From the NCBI RefSeq assembly GCF_000964545.1, contig NZ_BBVD01000012.1:4712-68711 (forward strand): a stretch of DNA of 64,000 nucleotides. The letters run 5' to 3'. Position 1 is the stretch's first letter. The number at the start of each line of letters is the position of its first letter. The notes beneath the pieces were generated by a model. It made no database searches. It was not told where the DNA came from and was given only the letters and a program-made list of their open reading frames with translations. Shown one piece after another: positions 9,041-21,668 of this stretch. A program made the position numbers and the translations under genes. The stretch comes from Comamonas thiooxydans (GTDB lineage: Bacteria > Pseudomonadota > Gammaproteobacteria > Burkholderiales > Burkholderiaceae_C).

Positions 9041-11356
9041 ATGAAAAAACATTTCAATCGCTTGGGCGTGCGCTCTGCAACTGCCCTGGCTGCTATGGTT
9101 TTAGCTGCGCAAGCGGCATGGGCATTGGAGCCCTTCAAAGTTCAAGATATCCGCGTCGAGGGTTTGCAGCGAGTGGAGCCCGGTACGGTGTTCGCCTCCA
9201 TGCCTTTGCGCGTGGGCGACGACTACAACGACGAAAAGGGCGCGGCTGCCATTCGTTCGTTGTTTGCTCTGGGTCTGTTCAAGGACGTGCGCCTCGAAGC
9301 CAATGGCAATGTGCTGGTGGTGGTTGTGGAAGAGCGCCCAACCATTGCCGAGGTGAACTTTGCCGGCACCAAGGAGTTCGACAAGGACACTCTGCTCAAG
9401 GCCATGCGTGACGTGGGCCTGGCCGATGGCCGCCCTTTCGACAAGGCACTGGCTGATCGCGCAGAGCAAGAACTCAAGCGCCAGTACATCAACCGCAGTC
9501 TGTATGGCGCTGAAGTGGTGACCACGGTGACGCCTATCGAGCGCAACCGAGTGAACCTGACCTTCACCGTCTCCGAAGGCGAGCCGGCCAAGATCAACGA
9601 AATCCACATTGTGGGCAACAAGGCCTTCAAGGAATCGACGCTCAAGGACCTGTTCGACCAGGACACTGGCAACTGGATGAGCTGGTACACCAAGTCTGAC
9701 CGCTACGCTCGCAACAAGCTCAATGCCGACCTGGAGTCTCTGCGCTCCTACTATCTGCAGCGAGGCTACCTGGAGTTCCGTGTGGAGTCCACCCAGGTCG
9801 CCATCTCTCCGGACAAGCAAAGCATCGGCCTGACCGTGAATATTCACGAAGGCAATCAGTATGTGGTCTCTGGCGTGAAGCTCGAAGGCAACTACCTGGA
9901 CCGTGACGACGAGTTCAAATCGCTGGTCAAGATCAAGCCAGGTGAGCCCTATAACGCCGATCAGGTTTCCGAGACCGTCAAGGCTTTTACCGACTATTAC
10001 AGCAATTTCGGTTTTGCCTTCGCCAAGGTGGAGGCCGTGCCCGAAATCGATCGCGCCAACAATCGTGTGGCCATCGTGTTGCAAGCACAGCCTTCGCGTC
10101 GCGCCTACGTCCGTCGCATCAGTGTCAGCGGCAACAACAAGACCCGCGACGAAGTGATTCGTCGCGAGTTCCGTCAGTTCGAAGCCTCCTGGTATGACGG
10201 CCAGAAGATCAAGCTGTCGCGCGACCGTGTGGATCGTCTGGGCTTCTTCACCCAGGTCGACATTGAAACCCAGGAAGTGCCCGGCTCTCCCGATCAGGTC
10301 GATCTGATGATCAATGTGGTTGAGAAGCCCACAGGCTCGATCCAGCTGGGCGCAGGTTTTTCCAGCGCTGAAAAGGTCTCGCTGTCCTTCGGCATCAAGC
10401 AGGAAAACGTGTTCGGCTCGGGCAACTACCTGGGTCTGGACGTCAACACCAGCAAGTACAACCGCACCATGGTGGTGTCGACAACCAATCCGTACTTCAC
10501 GGATACCGGTATCTCGCGCACCTATGACCTGTACTACCGCACCATTCGCCCCTACTATGACGATGGCGCCTACAAGATCATCACCAAGGGTGCCAGCGTG
10601 CGCTTCGGTGTGCCCTTCAGTGAAGTGGACACCATCTTCTTCGGTGCCGGTGTTGAAGGCAATGAGATCAAGCCTGGCACCTATATGCCGGCGGTCTACA
10701 ACGAGTATTGCGGTGGTCTGCCTGGCCAGAACATAGGCTGCTCCAAGACCGGTATCCCTCTGACTCTGGGATGGTCTCGTGATAACCGCGACAGTGCCCT
10801 GGCACCCAATGCCGGTCGCTATCAGCGTGTGAATCTGGAAGCCTCGTTCATGAGCGATATGCGCTATGCGAAGGCCAACTACCAGATTCAGCAATATATT
10901 CCGCTGAACAAGAAGTACACGATTGCCCTGAACGGCGAGCTGGGCTGGGGCAAGGGCCTGGGCGGCAATCCCTATCCCATCTTCAAGAATTTCTACTCGG
11001 GTGGTCTGGGCTCGGTGCGTGGCTTCGAGCAGGGCTCTCTGGGGCGTCGTGACACGGTGAATACCAATCTGGCCTTGGGCGGCACGCGCAAGCTGACCTT
11101 GAATGGCGAATTCATGGTCCCGTTCCCAGGTGCCGGTAATGACAGAACACTGCGTCTGTTCGGCTTTGTGGACGTGGGTAATGTGTGGGCGGAAGGTGAA
11201 AGCATGGATCTGGGAACCTTGCGTGCTTCCACCGGTGTCGGTATTAGTTGGATTTCGCCGCTGGGTCCTCTGCGTTTGGCGTATGCTCAGCCAATCCGTA
11301 AGGAAACCGGCGATAGAATCCAGAAACTGCAATTCCAAATCGGAACATCTTTCTAA
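9041..11356 (+). CDS. bamA: Outer-membrane protein assembly factor BamA
   Basis: A 771-residue protein that folds beta-barrel proteins into the outer membrane. It has a signal peptide (about residues 1-29, predicted cleavage after AWA), then five POTRA domains (about 30-430), then a C-terminal 16-strand barrel ending QFQIGTSF with the required terminal Phe. The RGFEQGSLGRRD segment near residue 660 corresponds to the conserved VRGF loop. Its stop overlaps the start of skp (TAATG at 11354-11358). Confidence 0.98.
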   Translation: MKKHFNRLGVRSATALAAMVLAAQAAWALEPFKVQDIRVEGLQRVEPGTVFASMPLRVGDDYNDEKGAAAIRSLFALGLFKDVRLEANGNVLVVVVEERPTIAEVNFAGTKEFDKDTLLKAMRDVGLADGRPFDKALADRAEQELKRQYINRSLYGAEVVTTVTPIERNRVNLTFTVSEGEPAKINEIHIVGNKAFKESTLKDLFDQDTGNWMSWYTKSDRYARNKLNADLESLRSYYLQRGYLEFRVESTQVAISPDKQSIGLTVNIHEGNQYVVSGVKLEGNYLDRDDEFKSLVKIKPGEPYNADQVSETVKAFTDYYSNFGFAFAKVEAVPEIDRANNRVAIVLQAQPSRRAYVRRISVSGNNKTRDEVIRREFRQFEASWYDGQKIKLSRDRVDRLGFFTQVDIETQEVPGSPDQVDLMINVVEKPTGSIQLGAGFSSAEKVSLSFGIKQENVFGSGNYLGLDVNTSKYNRTMVVSTTNPYFTDTGISRTYDLYYRTIRPYYDDGAYKIITKGASVRFGVPFSEVDTIFFGAGVEGNEIKPGTYMPAVYNEYCGGLPGQNIGCSKTGIPLTLGWSRDNRDSALAPNAGRYQRVNLEASFMSDMRYAKANYQIQQYIPLNKKYTIALNGELGWGKGLGGNPYPIFKNFYSGGLGSVRGFEQGSLGRRDTVNTNLALGGTRKLTLNGEFMVPFPGAGNDRTLRLFGFVDVGNVWAEGESMDLGTLRASTGVGISWISPLGPLRLAYAQPIRKETGDRIQKLQFQIGTSF

Positions 11357-11862
11357 TGAAATCTCTCTCTAGCCATCTTTCTTTGGCTGTGCTGCTTGGC
11401 GCCATGGCCGTCTCTGCGCATGCACAGGAATTCAAGGCCGGTTTTGTGAACACGGATCGTATCTTCCGTGAGGCATCCGCTGCCAAGGCTGCCCAAGCCA
11501 AGCTTGAGCAGGAGTTTTCTAAGCGTGAAAAGGATTTGGTCGATCAGGGCAATTCCTTGAAGAGCGCCTCGGACAAGTTCGAGCGTGAAGCTACCACCAT
11601 GTCCGAGAGCCAGCGTGCTTCGCGCCAGCGTCAGCTGGTGGATCAGGATCGTGAATTCCAGCGCAAGCGCCGTGAATTTCAGGAAGATCTGAACGCACGC
11701 AAGAACGAAGAACTGGCCACCGTGCTGGATCGTGCGAACAAGGTTGTCAAGCAAGTGGCCGAGACTGAAAAGTACGACGTCATCCTGCAAGAGGCCGTGT
11801 ATATCAACCCCAAGTTCGATATCACCGACAAGGTCATCAAGGCCCTGAACGGCACAAAGTAA
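11356..11862 (+). CDS. skp: Periplasmic chaperone Skp/OmpH family
   Basis: A 168-residue protein with a signal peptide (cleavage likely after SAHA, residue 23) and a body dominated by charged coiled-coil heptads from about 40 to 130, the tentacle arms of the trimeric chaperone that carries unfolded outer-membrane proteins to BamA. The C-terminal strand includes YDVILQEAVYINPKFDITD. It is translationally coupled to bamA and lies 16 bases before lpxD. Confidence 0.95.
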   Translation: MKSLSSHLSLAVLLGAMAVSAHAQEFKAGFVNTDRIFREASAAKAAQAKLEQEFSKREKDLVDQGNSLKSASDKFEREATTMSESQRASRQRQLVDQDREFQRKRREFQEDLNARKNEELATVLDRANKVVKQVAETEKYDVILQEAVYINPKFDITDKVIKALNGTK

Positions 11863-11878
11863 TCCCAAGGATACTTTT

Positions 11879-12880
11879 GTGAGCGTTCTATTGGGACAGA
11901 TTCTCGATGCGCTCGGAGGAGAACTGGTGGGTGGCGAGCGCGAGATGCCTATCTCGCGCATCGCTCCACTGGACTCTGCGGGCCACGGTGATCTGAGCTT
12001 TTTAAGCAATCCCCGCTATCGCCAGCAACTGGCCGCCTCACAGGCGGCCTGTGTCATTGTGGCGCCGACGATGCGTGATGAAGCGGCGCAGCGTGGCGCC
12101 TGCATTGTCGCGGCCGATCCTTATGCCTATTTCGCGCGTGCCACCCAGTGGTGGAAGGCGCATCAGCAGGGCGGCAGGCCGCGCGGCATCCATGCGAGTG
12201 CGGTGGTGGATGCCACTGCCCAGGTGCATGAAAGTGCCTATGTGGGGCCGCAATGTGTGGTGGAGGCAGGCGCGGTCATCGGTGCCGATACGGTGCTGAA
12301 ATCGCGCGTCACCATCAGCCAGGGCTGTGTGCTGGGCGAGCGCTGCATTCTGCATCCCGGTGTGGTCATCGGTGCCGACGGCTTCGGCTTCGCGCCCTCG
12401 GCGGGCCAATGGGAAAAGATAGAGCAGCTGGGGGCCGTGCGCATCGGCAACGACGTGGAAATCGGTGCCAACACCTGCGTGGATCGTGGGGCACTTGATG
12501 ACACCGTCATTGAAGATGGCGTCAAGATCGATAATCTGGTGCAGATTGCCCACAATGTGCACATTGGTGCGCATACGGTGATTGCCGGCAATACCGGTAT
12601 TGCCGGCAGTGCGCGTATCGGCAAGCGCTGCCAGATTGGTGGAGCTGCCAATATTCTGGGGCATTTGACGATTGCGGATGGCACGGTGATTTCGCCGACC
12701 TCCATGGTCACTCGCTCCTTGCCCAAGGCAGGTTTTTATACAGGCATCTTTCCGTTGCAAGAGAACGAGCAATGGGAAAAGAACGCTGCAACCTTCAGGC
12801 AGTTGTACACGCTCCGGGAGCGGGTCAAGAAGCTTGAACAAGCGCTGGCAGAGGGCCGGCAAAGCAACAACGGAAATTGA
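11879..12880 (+). CDS. lpxD: UDP-3-O-(3-hydroxyacyl)glucosamine N-acyltransferase
   Basis: A 333-residue left-handed beta-helix acyltransferase of lipid A synthesis. It has an N-terminal uridine-binding domain (about 1-100) with DLSFLSNPRYRQQL, then hexapeptide repeats, GADGFGFAP at about 163-171 and QIAHNVHIG at about 222-230 containing the catalytic His, and a C-terminal helix. The start is GTG 11879. The stop codon overlaps the fabZ start (TGATG). Confidence 0.97.
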   Translation: MSVLLGQILDALGGELVGGEREMPISRIAPLDSAGHGDLSFLSNPRYRQQLAASQAACVIVAPTMRDEAAQRGACIVAADPYAYFARATQWWKAHQQGGRPRGIHASAVVDATAQVHESAYVGPQCVVEAGAVIGADTVLKSRVTISQGCVLGERCILHPGVVIGADGFGFAPSAGQWEKIEQLGAVRIGNDVEIGANTCVDRGALDDTVIEDGVKIDNLVQIAHNVHIGAHTVIAGNTGIAGSARIGKRCQIGGAANILGHLTIADGTVISPTSMVTRSLPKAGFYTGIFPLQENEQWEKNAATFRQLYTLRERVKKLEQALAEGRQSNNGN

Positions 12881-13320
12881 TGATGGATATTCAAGAAATT
12901 CTCAAGCAACTGCCTCACCGCTACCCCTTTCTTCTGGTGGACCGGGTGCTGGAGCTTGAGCGCAACACGCGCATCAAGGCGATCAAGAACGTCACGTTCA
13001 ACGAGCCGTTCTTCACCGGGCATTTCCCCGGTCGTCCGGTCATGCCCGGCGTGCTGATTCTTGAAGCTCTGGCCCAGGCTGCCGGCCTGCTGGCCTTCGA
13101 CGCCATGGGCCAGGTGCCCGATGAAAACAATATCTACTACTTCGTGGGCATCGACTCGGCTCGCTTCAAGCGCCCTGTGGTGCCGGGAGACCAACTGGCC
13201 CTGGAGATCACTATCGATCGCGTGCGCGGCGGCATCTGGAAGTTCAACGCCGTCGCCAGCGTGGATGGCGAAGTGGCCGCTGAAGCTCAGCTGATGTGCA
13301 CCATGCGTCACGTGGGATAA
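12880..13320 (+). CDS. fabZ: 3-hydroxyacyl-[ACP] dehydratase FabZ
   Basis: A 146-residue hotdog-fold dehydratase of fatty-acid synthesis. The N-terminal ILKQLPHRYPFLLVDRVLE and the active-site stretch TGHFPGRPVMPGVLILEALAQ with catalytic His and Glu are unmistakable. ATG 12880 overlaps the lpxD stop; ATG 12883 is equally possible. It competes with LpxA for 3-hydroxyacyl-ACP, and the two genes lie side by side. Confidence 0.97.
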   Translation: MMDIQEILKQLPHRYPFLLVDRVLELERNTRIKAIKNVTFNEPFFTGHFPGRPVMPGVLILEALAQAAGLLAFDAMGQVPDENNIYYFVGIDSARFKRPVVPGDQLALEITIDRVRGGIWKFNAVASVDGEVAAEAQLMCTMRHVG

Positions 13321-13326
13321 GCGTTG

Positions 13327-14124
13327 ATGGCGGCTGTGAGCTTGATTCATCCCACCGCCGTGGTGGACCCTGCGGCCCAGCTTGACACCTCGGTGTCGGT
13401 GGGGCCGTATGCCGTCATCGGCCCCAGGGTGCGCATTGGCGCCGGCAGCAAGGTGGGCGCGCATTGCGTGATCGAAGGCGACACCACCATTGGTGAAGGC
13501 AACCACATCTTCCAGTTCGCGTCGCTGGGTGCGCAGCCTCAGGACAAGAAGTACGCGGGCGAGCCCACGCGTCTGGTGATCGGCGATCGCAACACGGTGC
13601 GCGAGTTCTGTACCTTCAACACGGGCACCACGCAGGATCGCGGCGAGACGACCATCGGCAATGACAACTGGATCATGGCCTATGTGCATATCGCGCATGA
13701 CTGCATCATTGGCAACCAGACCACGCTGGCCAACAACACCACGCTGGCAGGCCATGTGCATGTCGGCGACTGGGTGACGATTGGCGGCCTGACCGGTGTG
13801 CTGCAGCGCATGCGCATAGGTGCACATGCCATGGTGGGCTTTCAGGCCCATGTGAACAAGGATGTGCCGCCCTTCATGACGGTGGATGGCAATCCGCTGG
13901 CTGCTCGCAGCGTGAATCTGATCGGTCTCAAGCGTCGTGGCTTCTCGGATGCGCGCATTGCTGCCGTGCGTGAAATGCACAAGCTGCTGTACCGCCAGGG
14001 TCTGACGCTGGAACATGCCATTGCGGCCATGGATGCGATCAAGTCGGCAACGCCTGAAGCCGTGCAGGACGTGGACTTCATGCAGTCCTTTCTGGCATCG
14101 GCAAGCAACGGCATTACACGTTGA
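13327..14124 (+). CDS. lpxA: Acyl-[ACP]--UDP-N-acetylglucosamine O-acyltransferase
   Basis: A 265-residue trimeric beta-helix enzyme, first step of lipid A synthesis. Hexapeptide repeats fill residues 1-190; YVHIAHDCIIGN carries the catalytic His, GGLTGVLQRMRIG follows, and the C-terminal helical domain contains RRGFSDARIAAVREMHKLLYR. An in-frame TTG precedes it; ATG 13327 is preferred. It lies six bases after fabZ and 35 before lpxB. Confidence 0.97.
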   Translation: MAAVSLIHPTAVVDPAAQLDTSVSVGPYAVIGPRVRIGAGSKVGAHCVIEGDTTIGEGNHIFQFASLGAQPQDKKYAGEPTRLVIGDRNTVREFCTFNTGTTQDRGETTIGNDNWIMAYVHIAHDCIIGNQTTLANNTTLAGHVHVGDWVTIGGLTGVLQRMRIGAHAMVGFQAHVNKDVPPFMTVDGNPLAARSVNLIGLKRRGFSDARIAAVREMHKLLYRQGLTLEHAIAAMDAIKSATPEAVQDVDFMQSFLASASNGITR

Positions 14125-14159
14125 TAGCGACTCGCGCTGTCCCTATCTGAGTTTGAGAC

Positions 14160-15371
14160 GTGAATAGCTCTGAAATGACTAATAAGCAAGCGCAAGCCGC
14201 TCCAGATTCCATAGCGCCCAGCATTGCCATGGTGGCAGGCGAAGCCTCGGGCGATCTGCTGGCTTCGCTGTTGCTGGACGGTCTTCGTCAGCGCTGGCCC
14301 GATGCGAGCTCCATGGGCATAGGCGGCGACAGAATGCAGGAGCGCGGCTTTGACGCCTGGTGGCAGTCAGAGCGCCTGGCCGTGCATGGTTACAGCTGGG
14401 AAGTGCTGGCGCGCGTGGCCGAGTTGCTCGGTATTCGCAAAAAGCTGCGCCAGCGCCTGATTGCGCATCCACCCTCGGTCTTCGTCGGTGTGGATGCCCC
14501 CGACTTCAACCTGGGGCTGGAAACCGGCTTGCGTGAAGCCGGCATCAAGACCGTGCACTTTGTCTGTCCGTCGATCTGGGCCTGGCGTGCCGATCGCGTG
14601 GAGAAAATCCGTCGCGCCGCCGACCATGTGCTGTGCATCTTCCCGTTCGAGCCCGAACTGCTGGCCCAGCATGGCATCGAAGCCACCTACGTCGGTCATC
14701 CGCTGGCGCAGGTGATTCCGCTGCACCCCGATAGAGCGGCCGCGCGTGCGCGCCTGGGCCTGGCCGAAGAGGGGCTGGTGCTGGCCTTGCTGCCCGGCAG
14801 CCGCCGCTCCGAGGTGCGCTACATTGCCTCAGGCTTTTTCAAGGCGGCGGCGCTGGTCCAGAAGGCGTTGCCTCAGACCCGGATCGTGGTGCCGGCCGTG
14901 CCTTCGTTGTACGAAGAGGTGCAGCGCATTGCGGCCGAGGCCGGCATGCAGGGCAAATGCCTCATCGTCAAGGGCCAGTCCCACGATGTGCTGGCAGCCT
15001 GCGACTGCACGCTGATTGCCAGCGGCACCGCCACGCTGGAGGCGGCGCTCTACAAGCGCCCCATGGTCATCAGCTACAGCATGCATCCCTGGAGCTGGCG
15101 CCTGATGAAGCGCAAACAGCTGCAGCCCTGGGTGGGCCTGCCCAATATTCTGTGCGGCGATTTTGTCGTGCCCGAGCTGCTGCAGGATGCGGCAACACCC
15201 GAGGCGCTGGCCCAGGCCGCACTGGGCTGGCTCAGAGCCAGCCAGGATTCTCCTGCCACCATTGAAGCGCTGGTTGAGCGCTTCACCGCGCTACATCACG
15301 AACTGCGCCGCGATACCGCCGAACTGGCTGCCCATGCGATCCAAAAAATCATTGCCACCCCCGCTGCTTGA
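14160..15371 (+). CDS. lpxB: Lipid-A-disaccharide synthase
   Basis: A 403-residue GT-B glycosyltransferase joining UDP-diacylglucosamine and lipid X. It has SIAMVAGEASGDLLASLLLDGL (about residues 21-42), VDAPDFNLGLE, FVCPSIWAWRADRVEKIRRA and LPGSRRSEV at about 204-212. The start is GTG 14160 (ATG 14175 is an alternative). The first 20 residues precede the conserved core and are encoded partly by a dispersed repeat (14170-14201). The 3' end overlaps rnhB by 38 bases. Confidence 0.95.
   Translation: MNSSEMTNKQAQAAPDSIAPSIAMVAGEASGDLLASLLLDGLRQRWPDASSMGIGGDRMQERGFDAWWQSERLAVHGYSWEVLARVAELLGIRKKLRQRLIAHPPSVFVGVDAPDFNLGLETGLREAGIKTVHFVCPSIWAWRADRVEKIRRAADHVLCIFPFEPELLAQHGIEATYVGHPLAQVIPLHPDRAAARARLGLAEEGLVLALLPGSRRSEVRYIASGFFKAAALVQKALPQTRIVVPAVPSLYEEVQRIAAEAGMQGKCLIVKGQSHDVLAACDCTLIASGTATLEAALYKRPMVISYSMHPWSWRLMKRKQLQPWVGLPNILCGDFVVPELLQDAATPEALAQAALGWLRASQDSPATIEALVERFTALHHELRRDTAELAAHAIQKIIATPAA
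14170..14201 (-). repeat. AT-richer dispersed repeat, partial copy in lpxB start
   Basis: On the minus strand: AGCGGCTTGCGCT, 11 bases, CATTTCAG. These 32 bases follow the 13-11-8 layout of the other three copies; the 19-base tail is not recognisable. It encodes residues of the variable N-terminus of LpxB. Confidence 0.5.
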
Positions 15372-16065
15372 GCAAGGCTGCCTGCCCTGGCATCCGCCCG
15401 GGCTGGTTGCCGGGGTGGATGAGGCAGGGCGCGGCCCGCTGGCCGGTCCGGTGGTGGCTGCCGCCGTCATCCTGGACGATCTGAAGCCCATTGCCGGGCT
15501 TAACGACTCCAAGAAGCTCACGGCCAACCGCCGCGAGGTGCTCTACGACGAGATCCGTGCCAAGGCGCTGTGCTTTTGCGTAGCCCAGGCTTCGGTGCAG
15601 GAGATCGACGAGATCAACATCCTCAAGGCCACGCTGCTGGCCATGCGTCGCGCCGTGATGGGCCTGCGTCTCAAGCCCGTGCTGGTGCTGGTGGACGGCA
15701 ACCAGCTGCCGCAGATCGATGTGCAGGCCGAGGCCATCGTCAAGGGGGACTCGCTGGTGCAGGCCATTTCCGCAGCTTCGATCCTGGCCAAGGTCACGCG
15801 TGACCGCTGGTGCGAACGCCTGGATGCCCAGTACCCGCAGTACGGCTTTGCCGGACATAAGGGCTATGGCACGGCCGCGCATCTGCAGGCCTTGCGCGCC
15901 CATGGTGCGACGGCAGAGCACAGGCGCTCCTTTGCGCCCGTGGCCCAGGTGCTGCAAGCCGGCCAGGTGTGTGCAGGCGGCATGGCGCAGCCTGTGCTGT
16001 GCGAGACCGGGCTGTCGGGTGTGACGTCCAGCCTGCTGATGTCGCAGGCATCGCTCTACGTCTGA
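15334..16065 (+). CDS. rnhB: Ribonuclease HII
   Basis: A 243-residue enzyme nicking RNA within RNA-DNA hybrids and at single ribonucleotides. It has VAGVDEAGRGPLAGPV with the first Asp-Glu pair (about residues 25-40), GLNDSKKL, the Asp in VLVDGNQLPQ, and ISAASILAKVTRDRW with the last acidic site. The frame runs further upstream inside lpxB; ATG 15334 leaves a short variable leader before the conserved core. The C-terminus is about 35 residues longer than the minimal enzyme after HRRSFAPV. Confidence 0.95.
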   Translation: MRSKKSLPPPLLEQGCLPWHPPGLVAGVDEAGRGPLAGPVVAAAVILDDLKPIAGLNDSKKLTANRREVLYDEIRAKALCFCVAQASVQEIDEINILKATLLAMRRAVMGLRLKPVLVLVDGNQLPQIDVQAEAIVKGDSLVQAISAASILAKVTRDRWCERLDAQYPQYGFAGHKGYGTAAHLQALRAHGATAEHRRSFAPVAQVLQAGQVCAGGMAQPVLCETGLSGVTSSLLMSQASLYV

Positions 16066-16143
16066 TGCGCGCCTGATCGACATTGTCTGCATTCCCGAGT
16101 GTGGCGCAGGGCCGCTTCGGGCGTTCTATCTTCTTGTTTCAAG

Positions 16144-16180
16144 CCCGGCCAGGCGCTTGCATGCCGGGTTTTTGTTTTTT
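16144..16180 (+). terminator. Terminator after rnhB
   Basis: CCCGGC (16144-16149) pairs with GCCGGG (16163-16168) across a 13-nt loop, followed by a T-rich tract to 16180. It lies just 14 bases before the next gene, so it probably marks the end of the lipid A transcript, with partial read-through. Confidence 0.7.
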
Positions 16181-16193
16181 CTCAGAGGTCGAC

Positions 16194-16985
16194 ATGGCTG
16201 CACGCCCCCAGGTCACGGACATTCATTCGCGCGACAACGCTTTCGTCAAGGAGCTGCGTCGTCTGTCCCAGGACAGCACGGCCTATCGTAAACAGGGGCA
16301 GGTCTGGCTTGAAGGCGATCATCTTTGCCGTGCGGCCCTGGTGCGGGGTCTGAAACCAAAGCTTGCCGTTTTTGCGCAGTCTTTCTGGCCTCAGGCGCCC
16401 GAGGAGTGGGTGCAGGCTGCCGGCAAGGTCGTGGTGCTGGCAGATGCCTTGTTCGACGAGATCAGCGCTCTGGAATCTCCTGCCCGCATGGGCTATGTGA
16501 TGGACTGGGATGCGGGTGTGCAGGTGCAGCCGGGCGTTGCCACCGTGGTGCTGGACCGCGTCCAGGATGCCGGCAATGTGGGCAGCATCCTGCGCAGCGC
16601 GTCGGCCTTCGGCTTCACCCAGATCGTGGCGCTCAAGGGCACGGCCGCGCTGTGGAGCCAGAAAGTGCTGCGCGCTGGAATGGGTGCTCACTTCGGTCTG
16701 CATCTGGTCGAGGCTGCCTCGGTCGAGGATGTGCAAGCCCTGCAGGTGCCCCTGGTAGTGACCAGCTCCCATCAGGGGACATTGATCCATGAGGCCGACC
16801 TGCCATGGCCCTGTGCCTGGGCCATGGGCCATGAAGGGCAGGGTGTGGGCGATGCGCTGATGGAGATGGCGAGCCACCGCATCAGCATTGCACAGCCCGG
16901 GGGTGAGGAGTCACTCAATGTGGCCGCTGCCGCCGCGATCTGCCTGCATGCGAGTAGCGTAAGCATGCTACGCCGTAGAGGGTAA
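16194..16985 (+). CDS. SpoU/TrmH-family RNA 2'-O-methyltransferase
   Basis: A 263-residue SPOUT methyltransferase. It has an N-terminal substrate-binding region (about 1-95, HSRDNAFVKELRRLSQD), then the trefoil-knot catalytic domain with VLDRVQDAGNVGSILRSA (about 117-134), AMGHEGQGVGDAL, and SIAQPGGEESLNVAAAAAI, the three SpoU motifs. It probably methylates ribose in 23S rRNA or a tRNA; the target cannot be assigned. The frame opens upstream at 16083, but ATG 16194 follows AGAGGT and avoids translating the terminator. Confidence 0.9.
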   Translation: MAARPQVTDIHSRDNAFVKELRRLSQDSTAYRKQGQVWLEGDHLCRAALVRGLKPKLAVFAQSFWPQAPEEWVQAAGKVVVLADALFDEISALESPARMGYVMDWDAGVQVQPGVATVVLDRVQDAGNVGSILRSASAFGFTQIVALKGTAALWSQKVLRAGMGAHFGLHLVEAASVEDVQALQVPLVVTSSHQGTLIHEADLPWPCAWAMGHEGQGVGDALMEMASHRISIAQPGGEESLNVAAAAAICLHASSVSMLRRRG

Positions 16986-17022
16986 TCCCGGGGCGCTTCA
17001 AAGGGGTGAAGCGGACAGAGCC

Positions 17023-17028
17023 TATAAT
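17023..17028 (+). promoter_or_regulatory. Candidate -10 box for carAB
   Basis: A perfect TATAAT at 17023-17028 in the 172-bp space before carA. The best -35-like hexamer, TTCAAA at 16997-17002, is 20 bases away, which is long, so an activator or another signal may be needed. The leader would be about 120 nt. Confidence 0.4.
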
Positions 17029-17157
17029 GGGCGGCTTTCAAGCATTCCTTCATACGCCTAGCGACGCTTCCTCGCCATTCCCTGCAGACACAAATGTCCC
17101 AGCGCACATGCCGGGGCTTCGTTGGGCGTAACCGTAATTAAAAAACCGGAGAACCCA

Positions 17158-18322
17158 GTGCTTTTGTCTCTCAAGGGAAATTTCCCATCCGCCATTCTGG
17201 CGCTCGCAGACGGCACGGTCTTTATTGGCAACTCGATTGGTGCGCAAGGCACCACTGTTGGTGAAGTCGTTTTCAACACTTCGCTGACCGGCTACCAGGA
17301 AATCCTCACAGACCCCAGCTATTGCCAGCAGATCGTGACGCTCACGTATCCGCACATCGGCAACTACGGTGTCAATCCTGAAGACGTCGAAGCTGACAAG
17401 ATCCATGCCGCAGGTCTCATCATCAAGAACCTGCCTTTGCTGGCCAGCAACTTCCGAAGCACCCAGACGCTGTCCGAGTACCTGACCGAAGGTAAGACCG
17501 TCGCCATCGCCAACATCGACACCCGCAAGCTCACGCGACTGCTGCGTGATCAGGGCGCGCAGAACGGCGCAATCGTGGGTCTGGCCGCTGGTGAAGAAGT
17601 CACCCAGGCCAGGATCGACGAGGCCATCGCTGCCGCCAAGGCTGCCCCCAGCATGAAGGGTCTGGATCTGGCCAAGGTCGTGTCCACCGACAAGTCCTAC
17701 CCATGGACCGAGGCCGAGTGGACGCTGGGCGAAGGCTACGGCAAGCTCGAATCGCCCAAGTTCAAGGTTGTGGCCTATGACTTTGGCGTGAAGAAGAACA
17801 TTCTGCGCATGCTGGCCGAGCGCGGTTGCGACGTGACCGTCGTGCCCGCACAGACTCCAGCCAAGGATGTGTTGGCTCTGAATCCGGACGGCGTGTTCCT
17901 GTCCAACGGCCCTGGCGACCCCGCGCCTTGCGACTACGCCATTGCCGCCGTGCAAGAGATCATGGCAGCCAAGATGCCGGTGTTCGGTATCTGCCTGGGC
18001 CACCAGATCATGGCTCTGGCCTCCGGTGCCAAGACCTTCAAGATGCAAAACAGCCATCACGGTGCCAACCACCCCGTCAAGGACCTGGACACCGGCCACG
18101 TCAGCATCACCAGCCAGAACCACGGTTTTGCGGTGGAGCTGGAGTCGCTGCCCGCCAATGCCCGCGCCACGCACATCAGCCTGTTTGACGGCACGCTGCA
18201 AGGTCTGGAGCGTACCGATGTGCCTGCCTTCTGCTTCCAGGGTCACCCCGAAGCATCGCCCGGCCCCAACGATATCGGCTATCTGTTTGACCGCTTCACA
18301 GCGCTGATGGAGAAACACAAAA

Positions 18323-18330
<8 letters not shown>
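17158..18330 (+). CDS. carA: Carbamoyl-phosphate synthase small subunit (glutamine amidotransferase)
   Basis: A 390-residue subunit that hydrolyses glutamine and passes ammonia to CarB for arginine and pyrimidine synthesis. The N-terminal half includes TSLTGYQEILTDPSY; the C-terminal class I amidotransferase domain has FGICLGHQ with nucleophile Cys279, and GHPEASPGP with His and Glu. GTG 17158 is chosen over an in-frame upstream start because GGAG at 17148-17151 is well placed and the protein then begins at the family position. It overlaps carB by 8 bases. Confidence 0.97.
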
Positions 18331-21574
<3,244 letters not shown>

Positions 21575-21591
21575 AAAGCCTGACGCCCGAA

Positions 21592-21618
21592 GCAGCCCGC
21601 AAGGGCTGCCGGGTTTTT
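21592..21618 (+). terminator. Terminator after carB
   Basis: 7-bp stem GCAGCCC (21592-21598) / GGGCTGC (21603-21609) with a GCAA tetraloop, then CGGGTTTTT. Confidence 0.75.
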
Positions 21619-21668
21619 ACCGCACTTGTGCCACGGCAAACACGGCATAATCTGCGGTAATGTATTTG

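Noticed and set aside
9101..11338. Long open frame antisense to bamA
   Set aside because: The sense strand has a full BamA with signal peptide and terminal Phe; the antisense translation shows only low-complexity hydrophobic and His-rich text.
16986..17157. Small leader-peptide gene before carA
   Set aside because: The short frames have no convincing ribosome-binding site or run of arginine codons, so an attenuation peptide is not supported.
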